Positions 9,582-18,582 of a stretch of DNA of 64,000 bases are shown here, piece after piece (position 1 is the stretch's first letter; every line of letters starts with the position of its first letter). A model generated the notes under the pieces. That model searched no databases and had not been told where the DNA came from. It saw nothing but the letters and a program-made list of their open reading frames with translations. Both the position numbers and the translations under genes were made by a program. The DNA comes from DATMBF01 sp035559595 (GTDB lineage Bacteria; Bacteroidota; Ignavibacteria; UBA10030): assembly GCA_035559595.1 (NCBI GenBank), contig DATMBF010000008.1, positions 89,682-153,681 on the forward strand, in the 5' to 3' direction.

Positions 9582-9660
9582 GGGAGTGATCCTGCGATTT
9601 GGATGGGCGGCTCGTCCATTGCTAAAAAGTGTCGTTGTGTCCTTCTCCAAGAGTATGAAA

Positions 9661-9704
9661 GATGGAGCCCACCACTCGTTGAGACATCGAAGGTGGACTC
9701 CATC
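9661..9704. terminator. Hairpin between convergent genes, probable terminator
   Basis: GATGGAGCCCACC at 9661-9673 pairs with GGTGGACTCCATC at 9692-9704 (13 bp, one G-U type mismatch). It sits between the convergent esterase and cytochrome genes. The T-run is poor on the plus strand and short on the minus strand, so termination is inferred mainly from position. Confidence 0.5.
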
Positions 9705-9751
9705 CACGAACCTCTTGTGCCGCCGCGACAGGAGTGATTCCGTCGTAAGTA

Positions 9752-10207
9752 TTATCCTCCGCCTCTCCTGATCATTCCCGGTAGACTCGTGGCCGGCTTT
9801 GTATCACCACGGTGGCAGGTGGTGCAGTTGACTGTGGCGTCTTTATCTTCTGTTATAGTCTTCAGCGTTTCGTTGAGTTCTCGGGTCATTCCTGCCATTC
9901 TTCGCGCAATCTGCTTGTGTTTGTTCTCATCGCTCTCCCACTTTCCTTCAACATGACAATAGTCGCAGCTCACACCTAACGCTTGGGTGTACGCTCCTTC
10001 CATTATGCGCAGAACTCTTCCCGCGGGCGCCCCCTTAAAGAGTTGGATGTTCTTCCAAACTTGCTCTGCCGGCTGATTCTCCTTTCCCTTGATCAACTCT
10101 TCGAGTTGCACGATATGCTTGTTCCTCTCCCGTTGCTGAGGCGGGTTTTGTGTTTGTGCACCTGACTGTAGAAGCATCAAAGCCACAATGACGAAGCTGA
10201 TGCCCAT
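9752..10207 (-). CDS. Dihaem c-type cytochrome (PRC cytochrome subunit-like)
   Basis: Exported cytochrome of 151 residues. An N-terminal hydrophobic segment serves as signal peptide (cleavage near GAQTQ). Two haem c attachment motifs are visible, CDYCH (about residues 80-84) and CTTCH (about 128-132), the latter followed by RG as in the photosynthetic-reaction-centre cytochrome family (PF02276-like). The short dihaem form occurs in many non-phototrophs and is probably a periplasmic electron carrier; its partners are not evident here. An AGGAGGAG ribosome-binding site precedes the ATG. It is transcribed alone, towards the esterase gene. Confidence 0.85.
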   Translation of the reverse strand: MGISFVIVALMLLQSGAQTQNPPQQRERNKHIVQLEELIKGKENQPAEQVWKNIQLFKGAPAGRVLRIMEGAYTQALGVSCDYCHVEGKWESDENKHKQIARRMAGMTRELNETLKTITEDKDATVNCTTCHRGDTKPATSLPGMIRRGGG

Positions 10208-10381
10208 ACTCTCCTCCTGTTTGTTGTTAGGTTTCCTTCTTGACGCGGAATTGAATGTTTAGACGGGAATGCGAGCAGTTAGTTGCCTCTTCCGGTAACA
10301 AAATCGTTCGAAAAGCCTTACCGTAATTCATTGTAAATCAATAAATTAACGCACGCCGAAAGATTTTGTTTGGCATAATGA

Positions 10382-11098
10382 TATTGCCTTGAAAAGGTTC
10401 TGTTCGACCTGGAGGGATCTTATCGAGACCCGGATCTGTATTGTATTCTTTTTTTCGGTGCTCCGTCAACCTCTGAGCCCTGGGGTTGGCGATTCGAAGG
10501 GCACCACCTTTCGATCAACTTTTCATCGATTTCGAATGAGCTCACGGCTGCGACACCATCGTTTTATGGGGCAAATCCCGCTCACGTCACGCACGGCCCG
10601 AAGAAGGGTCTGCGCGTGCTAAAGGCGGAGGAGGAGCTTGGACGCGAGCTATTCATGAGTCTCGATGCTGCCCAGTGGGGCAAGGCGCTGATCTCGACCC
10701 GTGCCCCGTCGGATATTATCACCGCTACTGATGAGCGTGTAGATATTGGCAAGCCCGATGGACTTCCTGTTGCGGAAATGTCCGTGGAGCAGAAAGCTCT
10801 CCTTCTGCGGCTCGTCGAAGAATTTGTTAATAATGTTCGACTCGAAATTGCCGATTCTTACATGCGGAAATTTGGCCAACAGGGTATTGAAAAGATCCAC
10901 TTCGCGTGGGCCGGTTCTGCCGAACCAAGGAAGGGCCATTACTACCGCATTCATGGGCCAAGCCTGCTTATCGAATATGACAACACTCAAAACGACGCCA
11001 ATCACATTCACTCCGTCTGGCGCGACCTGGAGAACGATTTCGGGATAGACTTCCTTAAGCGCCATTATCAGGAAAGTGATCGCCACCGTCGTGAATGA
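10382..11098 (+). pseudogene. 5'-truncated DUF3500 gene
   Basis: The frame is open from just after a TGA at 10379 to the stop at 11096. It reads throughout like the C-terminal part of a DUF3500 protein: LEGSYRDPDLY, EPWGWRFEGHHLSINF, HGPKKGLRVL, HFAWAGSAEP, YYRIHGPSLLIEYDNTQN and HIHSVWRD are all intact. No ATG, GTG or TTG exists in frame before the GTG at 10616, which lies inside the domain. The N-terminal half of the family is therefore missing, and upstream DNA does not encode it. I treat it as a 5' deletion remnant; a shortened product from 10616 (160 residues) cannot be excluded. Its last 4 nt overlap an in-frame ATG of the serine hydrolase frame. Confidence 0.82.
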
Positions 11099-11172
11099 CG
11101 CCGACGTACAGGAACCTAAAAGGGATCTCGTCGTCTAAATCCGAAAATCCCTTGTTACCGTTGGAGGTCATC

Positions 11173-12213
11173 GTGTTCTGCTGCAAGCCCCGGATCTTTC
11201 TTCTCCTTTTTCTCTCAACCGTCTCCTCATGTTTGTTATTCTCTCATCCGTTCGGAGATAATGACAAATATGCTATCGCGAGGATTTCATCGTATGTTGA
11301 CAGCTTGGTCGCAGAAGATGAATTCTCCGGAGTTGTCCTTGTTTCGAAGAAAGGCGAAGTTCTTTTCCAGAAGGCCTATGGCATGGCCATAAAAGAGACC
11401 AGTACTCCGAATCGAGTCGATACCAAATTCAACCTGGGTTCCATCAACAAGGTCTTTACACAAATTGCGATTCACCAATTGGTGCGTCAGGGCAGAATGC
11501 AACTGACTGACCCGATCAAGAAATTCCTGCCCGACTACCCCAATCAAGAGGCAGCCGAAAACGTTACGATTCAACATCTCCTTACAATGACGTCCGGCAT
11601 CGGTGACTTCTTTGGGGACCGCTATCGAGCAACGCCAAAGGAATCGCTCCGCACCATTTCGGATTATCTTGCACTGTTCGCCGATAAGCCGCTCGAGTTC
11701 GAGCCAGGAAAAGGCAGCCGGTACTCAAACGGGGGTTATATCGTGTTGGGTGCAATCATCGAGGCAAGTACTGGTATTGATTACTATGAGTATGTACGAA
11801 AAAATGTTTTTCAGCCGGCGATGATGCGGGAGACAGACTGGTATTTCAAGAGCCAGAAGGTTGCGAACTTAGCGGCAGGTTACATGGGGACGAAAGGAAG
11901 GCGAGTGCGCAACGATGAAACACGTCCGGAGCGTGGAAGCTCTGCAGGTGGCGGTTACTCGACGGCTGGCGATCTCTGGAAATTCACGAGGGCTTTGAAG
12001 GATGGGGTTCTGTATCATCCACGGGTTGAGAAAGATGGTGGATTAGGTACAGCAGGTGGTGCACCGGGAATTAATGCTGCATTGGAGTGGGATTCGCGCT
12101 CCGATATCCTTGTTGTCATCCTCACGAACTACGATCCCCCCAGCGCTGAAAAACCGGCGCGAACGATCTTCCAATGGCTGGCGAAAGCGGAAGACGGAAA
12201 GAAAGATCCCTGA
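11173..12213 (+). CDS. Class C beta-lactamase-like serine hydrolase
   Basis: Exported hydrolase of the beta-lactamase/transpeptidase-like fold, 346 residues from the GTG at 11173, which is preceded by GGAGG. The frame is open back to an ATG at 11095, but the signal peptide begins after the GTG. The leader ends in VSSC, a possible lipobox, so it may be a lipoprotein. The nucleophile motif SINK has Ser90 and Lys93, the second motif is YSN, and the usual third-strand HxG/KTG is replaced by GGAPG. Such proteins are esterases, D-amino-acid peptidases or penicillin-binding-like enzymes; the substrate cannot be told from sequence. Confidence 0.85.
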   Translation: MFCCKPRIFLLLFLSTVSSCLLFSHPFGDNDKYAIARISSYVDSLVAEDEFSGVVLVSKKGEVLFQKAYGMAIKETSTPNRVDTKFNLGSINKVFTQIAIHQLVRQGRMQLTDPIKKFLPDYPNQEAAENVTIQHLLTMTSGIGDFFGDRYRATPKESLRTISDYLALFADKPLEFEPGKGSRYSNGGYIVLGAIIEASTGIDYYEYVRKNVFQPAMMRETDWYFKSQKVANLAAGYMGTKGRRVRNDETRPERGSSAGGGYSTAGDLWKFTRALKDGVLYHPRVEKDGGLGTAGGAPGINAALEWDSRSDILVVILTNYDPPSAEKPARTIFQWLAKAEDGKKDP

Positions 12214-12227
12214 AGACGGGGGTGATG

Positions 12228-13766
12228 TTACGTGGGAGACTTGCTGCGTCTCGACCAAAAAAAGTAAACAGGTATGCCAATCAGCACGATAATGAGTCCG
12301 GGCCAGGTGTATTGAGGTTTGTAGAGAAGGAGGACGTAGTCGATGAAGAGCGCCGCAACAATATATAGTGCTGGGAGTACAGGGTAACCGAGAGCACGGT
12401 AAGGGCGCGGGGCATCAGGTTGCTTCTTTCGGAGGATGAAAACAGAGGCGATGGTAAGAACGTAGAAGATGAGCACGGCAAAGACGATGTAATCGAGTAA
12501 TTGCCCGTATGTTCCGGAAATACAAAGGAACGAGGTCCAGACCCCCTGCACGATCAACGAAGTTGAAGGAGTGTTATAAATCGGATGAAGATGTCCCACC
12601 CGCTGAAAGAACAATCCATCCTTTGCCATTGCATAGTACACTCGAGCGCCAGACAGCAGTAGACCGTTAGCGCATCCGAATGTTGAAATCAGAATCGCAA
12701 TGGCCATCAGCGTTTCGCCCGCCTGGCCGAACATGACCTGCATCACGGCCGTGCCCACTCGATCTTCTGCTGCGTGCTGGATGCCCCGACCGATCACCGT
12801 GTTCGCAGAAGCATCCCCCTCCAGCGGTAGCACACTCAGGTAAACAAAGTTCGATGCAATATACAGCAGAATGACAATTCCTGTTCCAAGTGCGAGGGAA
12901 AGAGGAAGATTGCGTTTAGGATCTTTGACTTCACCGGCTGTAAACGTTACGTTATTCCAAGCGTCGGAGGAAAAAAGAGATCCAACCTGTGCAATTGCCA
13001 GGATCGTCAGCGTCCCCACGAGGACTGTTGGTCCTCCAATGCCCACTTGAACAGCATGTTGTGCGTTCGGTGACGCATTCCGCCAGAAATCCGAAAAATT
13101 CGCTACGAACGCCTCGGCATTGGCTCCGAGGACAAGGCCGAGCCCAACGAGTCCAAGCAGGGCAGCGGTTTTGGTAATCGTAAAGATGTTTTGAACAAAG
13201 GCACCGACTTTGACCCCCAGGATGTTCACTGCAGTCAGCGTGGTCACAACGGCGATGGCAACAAGATTCTGAGTGTTGATGCCGATTTCCATGTTTCCCA
13301 ACTCGAGAGTCCCGATCGAAATCCTTGGCACTCGGCCGATATGCCAGATCCAGTTTGTTGAGGAGACGTCAGGAAAGAAAATTCCAAGGAACTTAGCGAA
13401 CCCCACCGAAACTGCTGCTGCTGTTCCCGTTTGAATCACAAGAAATAATGTCCATCCATAGAGAAATCCCCACAACGGACCCATTGCCTCGCGCAGATAG
13501 ACATACTGGCCGCCCGCACGGGGCATCATTGCCGCAAGCTCGCCATAGGTGAGAGCAGCAATGATTGTCAGGATGCCTGTGATGATCCACGCGCCAATGA
13601 AAAGGGCAGGGGAGTTAACGACACGCGCGATGTCGGCCGAAACGATGAAGATTCCGGAGCCGATCATGCCGCCCATGACGATGGATGTTGCACTTGTGAG
13701 GCCAAGTCCTTGCACGAAGTGGCCTTCTTGGCGAGGTCGGTCAGTGTTCATCGTCTCAGCAATCAA
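12228..13766 (-). CDS. APC-family amino acid permease
   Basis: Integral membrane transporter of 512 residues with about twelve hydrophobic segments. The first helix carries the APC signature GGMIGSGIFI, which forms part of the substrate site, followed by AAMMPRAGGQYVYLREA, typical of the amino acid/polyamine/organocation superfamily. The substrate is probably an amino acid, but specificity is not readable. An alternative ATG five codons downstream (13751, MNTDRPRQ) is equally plausible. It is convergent with the serine hydrolase gene with a 14-bp spacer and lies downstream of the TPR gene on the same strand. Confidence 0.9.
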   Translation of the reverse strand: MIAETMNTDRPRQEGHFVQGLGLTSATSIVMGGMIGSGIFIVSADIARVVNSPALFIGAWIITGILTIIAALTYGELAAMMPRAGGQYVYLREAMGPLWGFLYGWTLFLVIQTGTAAAVSVGFAKFLGIFFPDVSSTNWIWHIGRVPRISIGTLELGNMEIGINTQNLVAIAVVTTLTAVNILGVKVGAFVQNIFTITKTAALLGLVGLGLVLGANAEAFVANFSDFWRNASPNAQHAVQVGIGGPTVLVGTLTILAIAQVGSLFSSDAWNNVTFTAGEVKDPKRNLPLSLALGTGIVILLYIASNFVYLSVLPLEGDASANTVIGRGIQHAAEDRVGTAVMQVMFGQAGETLMAIAILISTFGCANGLLLSGARVYYAMAKDGLFFQRVGHLHPIYNTPSTSLIVQGVWTSFLCISGTYGQLLDYIVFAVLIFYVLTIASVFILRKKQPDAPRPYRALGYPVLPALYIVAALFIDYVLLLYKPQYTWPGLIIVLIGIPVYFFWSRRSKSPT

Positions 13767-13835
13767 GCAGTGGTGAGCCGCAATGTTCGAACACTGGAAT
13801 GTTGGGGTGATGGGGTGGGCACGAAGCGATTGCCA

Positions 13836-14459
13836 TCATTGTGATTGGGATGCGCTTATCGTGCGCTTCAGTGTGGAGAGGAGTTCTACTGCTTTTTTCC
13901 CCTCTTCGGGCGAGACGAGCTCTTTGTACTTTTCCAGTGATTCGATTGCCCGGGGATAGTTTTCCTGAAGGGCATGGACAAGTCCGAGATTGAAATAGAC
14001 ATTGGGGAATTCGGGTGCGACTTCCAGAGCCATTTCATAATGTGCCGCTGCAAGCCGAAGGTCGCCCGCTTCGAAATAGAGATTGGCCAGATTGTAGTGA
14101 GATTCCGGGTGGCGTGGATCAAGTTTAAGCGCCTGCGTGAAGCAGTCGAACGCTTTTGTCGTGCGACCTGCTCTGTGTTCAAGAATGCCAAGGTTGCAAT
14201 AGGCATCTGCAGTGCTGTCGTCGGCTGAGATCGCTTTCCAATAGGCCTCAGCGGCGCGCTGGTCGTCCTTTTCGTCCAGAAGAAGGGCTTGCTCGAACGG
14301 AGAAAGGTTGGAGGGAAGCTGATAGACCCGCCCCATTGCCTGTGCAAAGAGGCTGAGTTGGTCTTTAGTCTCTTCTACAGACCCTTTCCGGCTTTTCTTG
14401 ACTTTCTCGAAGTCGAGCTTCGCCGGCGGCTTGGGTACGAACTGAAGAATCTTCGTCAT
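13836..14459 (-). CDS. TPR-repeat protein
   Basis: Soluble protein of 207 residues with tandem tetratricopeptide repeats: units with the canonical A-x-(C/H)YNLG/A pattern appear at about residues 70-100 (DAYCNLGILEH), 104-135 (ESHYNLANLYF) and 138-170 (NVYFNLGLVHA). The first 50 residues are basic and lack a signal peptide, so it is probably cytoplasmic and mediates protein-protein contacts. It follows ku by 84 bp on the same strand and may be part of the ligD-ku unit; whether it takes part in end joining is open. Confidence 0.85.
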   Translation of the reverse strand: MTKILQFVPKPPAKLDFEKVKKSRKGSVEETKDQLSLFAQAMGRVYQLPSNLSPFEQALLLDEKDDQRAAEAYWKAISADDSTADAYCNLGILEHRAGRTTKAFDCFTQALKLDPRHPESHYNLANLYFEAGDLRLAAAHYEMALEVAPEFPNVYFNLGLVHALQENYPRAIESLEKYKELVSPEEGKKAVELLSTLKRTISASQSQ

Positions 14460-14543
14460 AGATTATTGTCGCGAACGCAATCCCGGGGTTGGAAAACTCG
14501 GCGTTCGGTCGAGGCTCACGGTTGAGACTCGAACCTCGCAACC

Positions 14544-15398
14544 CTACCCCGTCTTCGTCCGTCTGAGCTTTGTCGTTTTTGCCTCTGCCACCTTTTTCTT
14601 TCCGGTAGCTTTCTCCATCGGCTTGCGATGGGACTTTGCCTGCTCAATGCTTTGTTTGAGGGCCGACATGATGTCAACCACAGGTTTGGGCTCCTCTTCA
14701 ACCGTAACAACTTCTTTGCCTGCAACCTTGGCTTCGATCATCTCGACAAGGGCTTCGTGGTATGTATCGGTTAGCTCGAGCTTCTTGTATGAGGTGGACA
14801 TCGAATCCACAAGATTACGTGCGAGCTTAAGCTGGTCTTTGTCAACTTTCTGCCCATCGACCTGAGGGACTTCGTTCATCTTGCGGATTTCTTTTGGATA
14901 GCGGAGCTTATAGAGAACCAGCCCGCCCTCCATCGGTCCGATGAGTACCACATCCTCACGATCTCGAAGAACAACTTTTCCAATACCTACCTTGCCAGTT
15001 TCCTTCAGTGTTTCACTCAGGAGTGAGTAGGCTTTTGCGGCGACAGGGCCGTCCGGTCCCGCGTAATACGGTGACTCATAGAGAAGAGGCGAGACCTCCT
15101 TTGCACTGATGAATCCTTCGATCTCGATAATCTTTGTGCTCTTGAGCTTGACCTTCTCGATATCCTCCTTTTCTACAATGACATACTGATCCGGCTCGTA
15201 CTGATAACCCTTGACGACCTCCTCATTCGTCAGGATCTTCCCACATTTCTTGCACTTCTTTTCATATCCGACCGGACCATTGCATTCGCGATGGAGCTGG
15301 TTAAAGCTGATTTTTTGCTCCGTGTCGACAGCGTTATAGACCCGGACGGGAATCGTCACGAGCGAGAACCGAATATGGCCTTTCCAGATAGCTCGCAT
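14544..15398 (-). CDS. ku: Non-homologous end joining protein Ku
   Basis: Prokaryotic Ku homodimer subunit that threads onto DNA double-strand ends and recruits LigD. The 284-residue product has the expected length. It opens with the characteristic MRAIWKGHIRFSLVTIPV and carries a CxxC-containing insert (KKCKKCGKIL, about residues 45-54) and the conserved ALVEMIEAKVAGKE bridge-region segment. The C-terminal tail from about 255 on is lysine/arginine rich (KKKVAEAKTTKLRR), as in Ku proteins whose tails bind DNA or LigD. It starts 41 bp downstream of ligD and is clearly co-transcribed with it. Confidence 0.96.
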   Translation of the reverse strand: MRAIWKGHIRFSLVTIPVRVYNAVDTEQKISFNQLHRECNGPVGYEKKCKKCGKILTNEEVVKGYQYEPDQYVIVEKEDIEKVKLKSTKIIEIEGFISAKEVSPLLYESPYYAGPDGPVAAKAYSLLSETLKETGKVGIGKVVLRDREDVVLIGPMEGGLVLYKLRYPKEIRKMNEVPQVDGQKVDKDQLKLARNLVDSMSTSYKKLELTDTYHEALVEMIEAKVAGKEVVTVEEEPKPVVDIMSALKQSIEQAKSHRKPMEKATGKKKVAEAKTTKLRRTKTG

Positions 15399-15439
15399 AG
15401 GGCACCTCAGTTGTTATGAGTACACTCTCTTCCTTGTGG

Positions 15440-17755
15440 TCATGAGAGATCGGGCCGCAAACGCACAAACACGGGTTCTCTCAGCATTCCATCCTTCGTG
15501 ATTGATGCATACTGGACCTCGCACCAGATCCTGGGTTCGATCCAGATCGTGTACGCATCGTCCGTAGGTTTTTGTTTGATCGGTCGTTTGATCTCTTTTT
15601 GCTTCTTCAGTTCGGCGTGGATGGATTTCAACATCTTATCGTCAAAGCCGGTACCGACTTTCCCCGCGTATTGCAACCCCCCGCCATTGTTCCATGCAAT
15701 ATGTAAGGCTCCGAAGGCAGGTTCTCTGCCCCCTTTGCCTTTGGTATAACCGATGATCAAACATTCTGTCGTGTGTCGTGTTTTGATTTTGAGCCACTGT
15801 GTGCTGCGCTTTCCGGGGAGATAAGGGCTATCCTTGATCTTTGCCATGATTCCTTCAAGCCCCATCTCCGCAGCGGCCTTGAACAACTCTTTACCATGCT
15901 CAACGACTTCGCTGACGCGATATGGAGTGTCAGATTTCACAACATCCTTGAGCCAGATGCGGCGTCGCTCCAGCGGCTCATTCACAATCGCCCTGCCATC
16001 CAGATACAAACAATCAAAAATATAACAAACGGCCGGGTATTTTGCACGTGCGCGTTCGATTGAGGAATCTGTCGTTTGCTGCATGCGATGGATGACATGC
16101 TTAAAGACAGGTTTTCCTCCTTCGTCGAGACAGACAATTTCTGCATCGAAAAGTGCTGTTGTTGCCCGAAACGCCTGTTCTGGGATGACCAGCTCGGGAA
16201 ATTGCTTGGTTATGTCCTTGTTATTGCGACTGCGGATCCTGATTTGCCCCTCATCGATACTGATCATTGCTCGAATACCGTCCCACTTGATCTCGTAGAG
16301 GTATTCTCCTGATGCTGGTGGCACCTCTCGACTTTCAGATAGCATTGGCTCAACGGGATCACGAAGCCAATCAATCTGGGGAGTATCAACACGCTCAATC
16401 AACCAGTTCTTCTCGTCAGTTCGGTACGTGCGGTACTCGGCGTTGATTTCTCTGCTTTGCAGTCGAAAGTAGAATCCATCTTTCTTCTCTTTCGTAATCT
16501 GATAAGTACCGAGGGCATAGATCCAAACATCTCCACCCCCATATTCCCCCTTGGGAATCTTCCCTTCAAATGTCAGATAACTCAGCGGATGATCTTCAAC
16601 CTGCACGGCGAGACGTTTGATGCCGGGTCGTGGTGGGAGTCCTTTTGGAACGGCCCATGACTTCAGTGTTCCGTCTTTTTCAAGTCGCAAGTCGTAATGC
16701 AGTCGGCTTGCATGATGGCGATGGATGACAAACGAATTTCCTTTTGCTCCTTTGAGAGCAGGAGGTGGCTCCGGTGTTTTCTCGAATGTTCGCTTCTCGC
16801 CATATTTTCTCAGCGACGCCTTCGCACGCTCTTTTACCTCAGCGTTGAGTTTCTTCGTTGCCTTCCGCTTTGTGTGAATCGGCGTTGCGTAGGCGTTGAT
16901 CGCATCCCATGCATCACCGTCGTTCAACACAAGGTCGGGTACAGTCTCAAGATTGAATTCCGAAGGAGATTTGGCGTTTTCCAATTGCTCCCATTGAAGG
17001 GGAAATGAAACCGATGCTCCTTTAGTGCCCCGGACACTGTAGGGGGAGATGATAGTTTGAAATGTCCGATTACGATAGATATCGATCAGCACTTTTCCTT
17101 TACGGTATTCTTTCTTGATATGAAGCGTTGTCGAAGAGCCGTTTCGGTCGACGAATGATTGTGCCACATCCTTCGCTGCTTCAAAGACTTCATCGAAGCT
17201 CCACTCGGGCTCAATGGGGGCAAGAATGTGCAGCCCTTTCTTTCCTGATGTTTTCACGAACGGATGGTAACCGAAGCCCTCCAAATGCTCTTTGAGATTG
17301 AATGCAATTTCCTTGAGCCGTTCGAACTTGAAGCCTTCCGGAGGATCGAGGTCGATAACGAAATAATCCGGCTTGTCGAAGTGAGGTCCCCGTGAATGCA
17401 TCTGGTGAAGCTCGATGCAGGCGAGATTCGCAAGGAAAACCAGCGACGCCTCCTCTGTGGCGATCATGTAGTCGATCTGTTTCTCTTTGTCGCCCAGGAG
17501 AGCATGCTCCATCCATTCCGGTGCCCAGTCGGGGCGATTCTTCTGAAAGAATGATTCGCCATTAATGCCATCCGGATAACGAACAACGGAGAGTGGCCTG
17601 CGTTTGCTGTGGGCGAGGATCGTGGGGGCAAGCTTGAGATAATATTGGACGAGCTCTGCCTTGATAATGTTGTCGTCAGGAAAGAGGACCTTCTTCAGGT
17701 TCGAGAGTTCGATCGTGCGCTTGCCGACTTTGACGAGTTGGGCTGTTCGTGCCAT
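15440..17755 (-). CDS. ligD: Multifunctional DNA ligase LigD (POL-PE-LIG)
   Basis: ATP-dependent end-joining enzyme combining polymerase, 3'-phosphoesterase and ligase. In a frame open from an ATG at 17794 (numbering from that codon), the primase-like polymerase domain covers about 20-305, with metal ligands D148 and D150 in DLDPP and D238. The phosphoesterase domain lies at 350-455 (HHASRLHYDLRLE and YGGGDVW). The ligase domain fills the C-terminus, with nucleotidyl-accepting Lys503 in EIKWDG. This domain order matches the mycobacterial POL-PE-LIG type rather than the Pseudomonas PE-LIG-POL type. I place the start at the second Met (17755), directly before the polymerase fold, because a promoter-like element lies between the two Mets; this gives 771 residues. 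Confidence 0.95.
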   Translation of the reverse strand: MARTAQLVKVGKRTIELSNLKKVLFPDDNIIKAELVQYYLKLAPTILAHSKRRPLSVVRYPDGINGESFFQKNRPDWAPEWMEHALLGDKEKQIDYMIATEEASLVFLANLACIELHQMHSRGPHFDKPDYFVIDLDPPEGFKFERLKEIAFNLKEHLEGFGYHPFVKTSGKKGLHILAPIEPEWSFDEVFEAAKDVAQSFVDRNGSSTTLHIKKEYRKGKVLIDIYRNRTFQTIISPYSVRGTKGASVSFPLQWEQLENAKSPSEFNLETVPDLVLNDGDAWDAINAYATPIHTKRKATKKLNAEVKERAKASLRKYGEKRTFEKTPEPPPALKGAKGNSFVIHRHHASRLHYDLRLEKDGTLKSWAVPKGLPPRPGIKRLAVQVEDHPLSYLTFEGKIPKGEYGGGDVWIYALGTYQITKEKKDGFYFRLQSREINAEYRTYRTDEKNWLIERVDTPQIDWLRDPVEPMLSESREVPPASGEYLYEIKWDGIRAMISIDEGQIRIRSRNNKDITKQFPELVIPEQAFRATTALFDAEIVCLDEGGKPVFKHVIHRMQQTTDSSIERARAKYPAVCYIFDCLYLDGRAIVNEPLERRRIWLKDVVKSDTPYRVSEVVEHGKELFKAAAEMGLEGIMAKIKDSPYLPGKRSTQWLKIKTRHTTECLIIGYTKGKGGREPAFGALHIAWNNGGGLQYAGKVGTGFDDKMLKSIHAELKKQKEIKRPIKQKPTDDAYTIWIEPRIWCEVQYASITKDGMLREPVFVRLRPDLS

Positions 17756-17764
17756 CCGTTGAGT

Positions 17765-17797
17765 AAGAGTATCGAAATTTTGGGGGAGAATCAAAAA
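17765..17797 (-). promoter_or_regulatory. Bacteroidota-type promoter of ligD
   Basis: On the minus strand TTTTG (17797-17792 region), 20 nt, then TACTCTT (17771-17765). The expected transcription start would fall within a few bases of the ATG at 17755, which has no Shine-Dalgarno. Confidence 0.4.
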
Positions 17798-17806
17798 TCC
17801 ACAGAC

Positions 17807-17836
17807 TTTTGGAGTTTCCCAAACATGGTTATATTA
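17807..17836 (+). promoter_or_regulatory. Bacteroidota-type promoter of the hydrolase gene
   Basis: TTTTG at 17807-17811, 18 nt, then TATATTA at 17830-17836. The GTG start follows 4 nt later. It lies back to back with the ligD element. The spacing is slightly shorter than in the other examples. Confidence 0.4.
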
Positions 17837-17840
17837 GGCC

Positions 17841-18536
17841 GTGCTCAAAACAAAAAAGACGGTAATTCCGGTCTCAAAAACGATTGGCGATGTTTCCGGG
17901 TTGCTTGTTGTTCCCAATGAGCCGGAGGCGATTCTTGTTCTGGCACATGGTGCCGGAGCGGGTATGGCTCATCCGTTCATGGAAAAGATCTCGCAAGGGC
18001 TTGAAGCAAGAAGAATAGCCACGCTGCGCTATCAATTTCCATACATGGAGCGAGGGAACAAGAGGCCGGATGTCCCGACGATTGCAGTAGCGACTGTTGT
18101 TGCAGCCTTAGACCATGCGAAGACATTGTTTCCCGACGTGCCGTTGTTTGGCGGCGGAAAATCATTCGGCGGAAGGATGACGTCGACAGCTGCAGCGGAA
18201 AAGAAGATTCCAGGATTTCGGGGAATTGTGTTCTTCGGGTTTCCGTTGCACCCACCGGGTCAGCCCGGGACGAAGCGAGGAGAGCATCTGAAAAAAGTTG
18301 ATGTTCCAATGCTGTTTCTTCAAGGAACGCGCGACACGCTTGCCGATCTCAGGCTTCTTAAGCCGCTCTGTCGCAAGTTGGGAGAAAAGGCAACACTTCA
18401 CATTCTTGATGCGGCGAACCACTCTTTTAACGTGCAAAAAACCAGCGGGAGAACGGACGAGGATGTCATGCAGGAACTGACAGATGCAACCGTCGACTGG
18501 ATCTTGACGAGGTCGAAAGAACCGGCTAGAAAATGA
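17841..18536 (+). CDS. Alpha/beta-hydrolase of the Tex30/KANL3-like family
   Basis: Cytoplasmic hydrolase-fold protein of 231 residues with no signal peptide. The oxyanion region is VLAHGAGAGMAHPFM, the nucleophile elbow is GGGKSFGGRM (Ser in the G-x-S-x-G position, about residue 109), an aspartate follows in LQGTRDTLAD, and the final histidine is in DAANHSF. These match the small Tex30/KANL3-like and dienelactone-hydrolase-like group. The substrate is unknown. The GTG start is the first possible one and lies just behind a promoter-like element. The gene is divergent from ligD and ends in a hairpin shared with the next gene. Confidence 0.85.
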   Translation: MLKTKKTVIPVSKTIGDVSGLLVVPNEPEAILVLAHGAGAGMAHPFMEKISQGLEARRIATLRYQFPYMERGNKRPDVPTIAVATVVAALDHAKTLFPDVPLFGGGKSFGGRMTSTAAAEKKIPGFRGIVFFGFPLHPPGQPGTKRGEHLKKVDVPMLFLQGTRDTLADLRLLKPLCRKLGEKATLHILDAANHSFNVQKTSGRTDEDVMQELTDATVDWILTRSKEPARK

Positions 18537-18540
18537 AAGA

Positions 18541-18570
18541 GGCCGGATGTTTGTCCGGCCCCTTTGTTGT
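18541..18570. terminator. Bidirectional terminator
   Basis: A GGCCGGA / TCCGGCC stem (18541-18547, 18554-18560) with a 6-nt loop lies between convergent genes. It is followed by CCTTTGTTGT on the plus strand and TCTTTCATTTT on the minus strand. Confidence 0.7.
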
Positions 18571-18582
18571 CTGTATGTATTG

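Noticed and set aside
10371..10390. TTGGCATAATGATATTGCC, resembling a sigma-54 promoter
   Set aside because: The distance between the GG and GC elements is 12 nt instead of 10, and no functional gene start follows.
10389..10622. 77-codon plus-strand frame
   Set aside because: It overlaps the DUF3500 remnant in another frame; only the DUF3500 frame shows family motifs.
14524..14535. GGTTCGAGTCTC on the minus strand, resembling a tRNA T-arm
   Set aside because: The flanking bases do not form a 5-bp T-stem, and no acceptor, D or anticodon arm can be folded around it.
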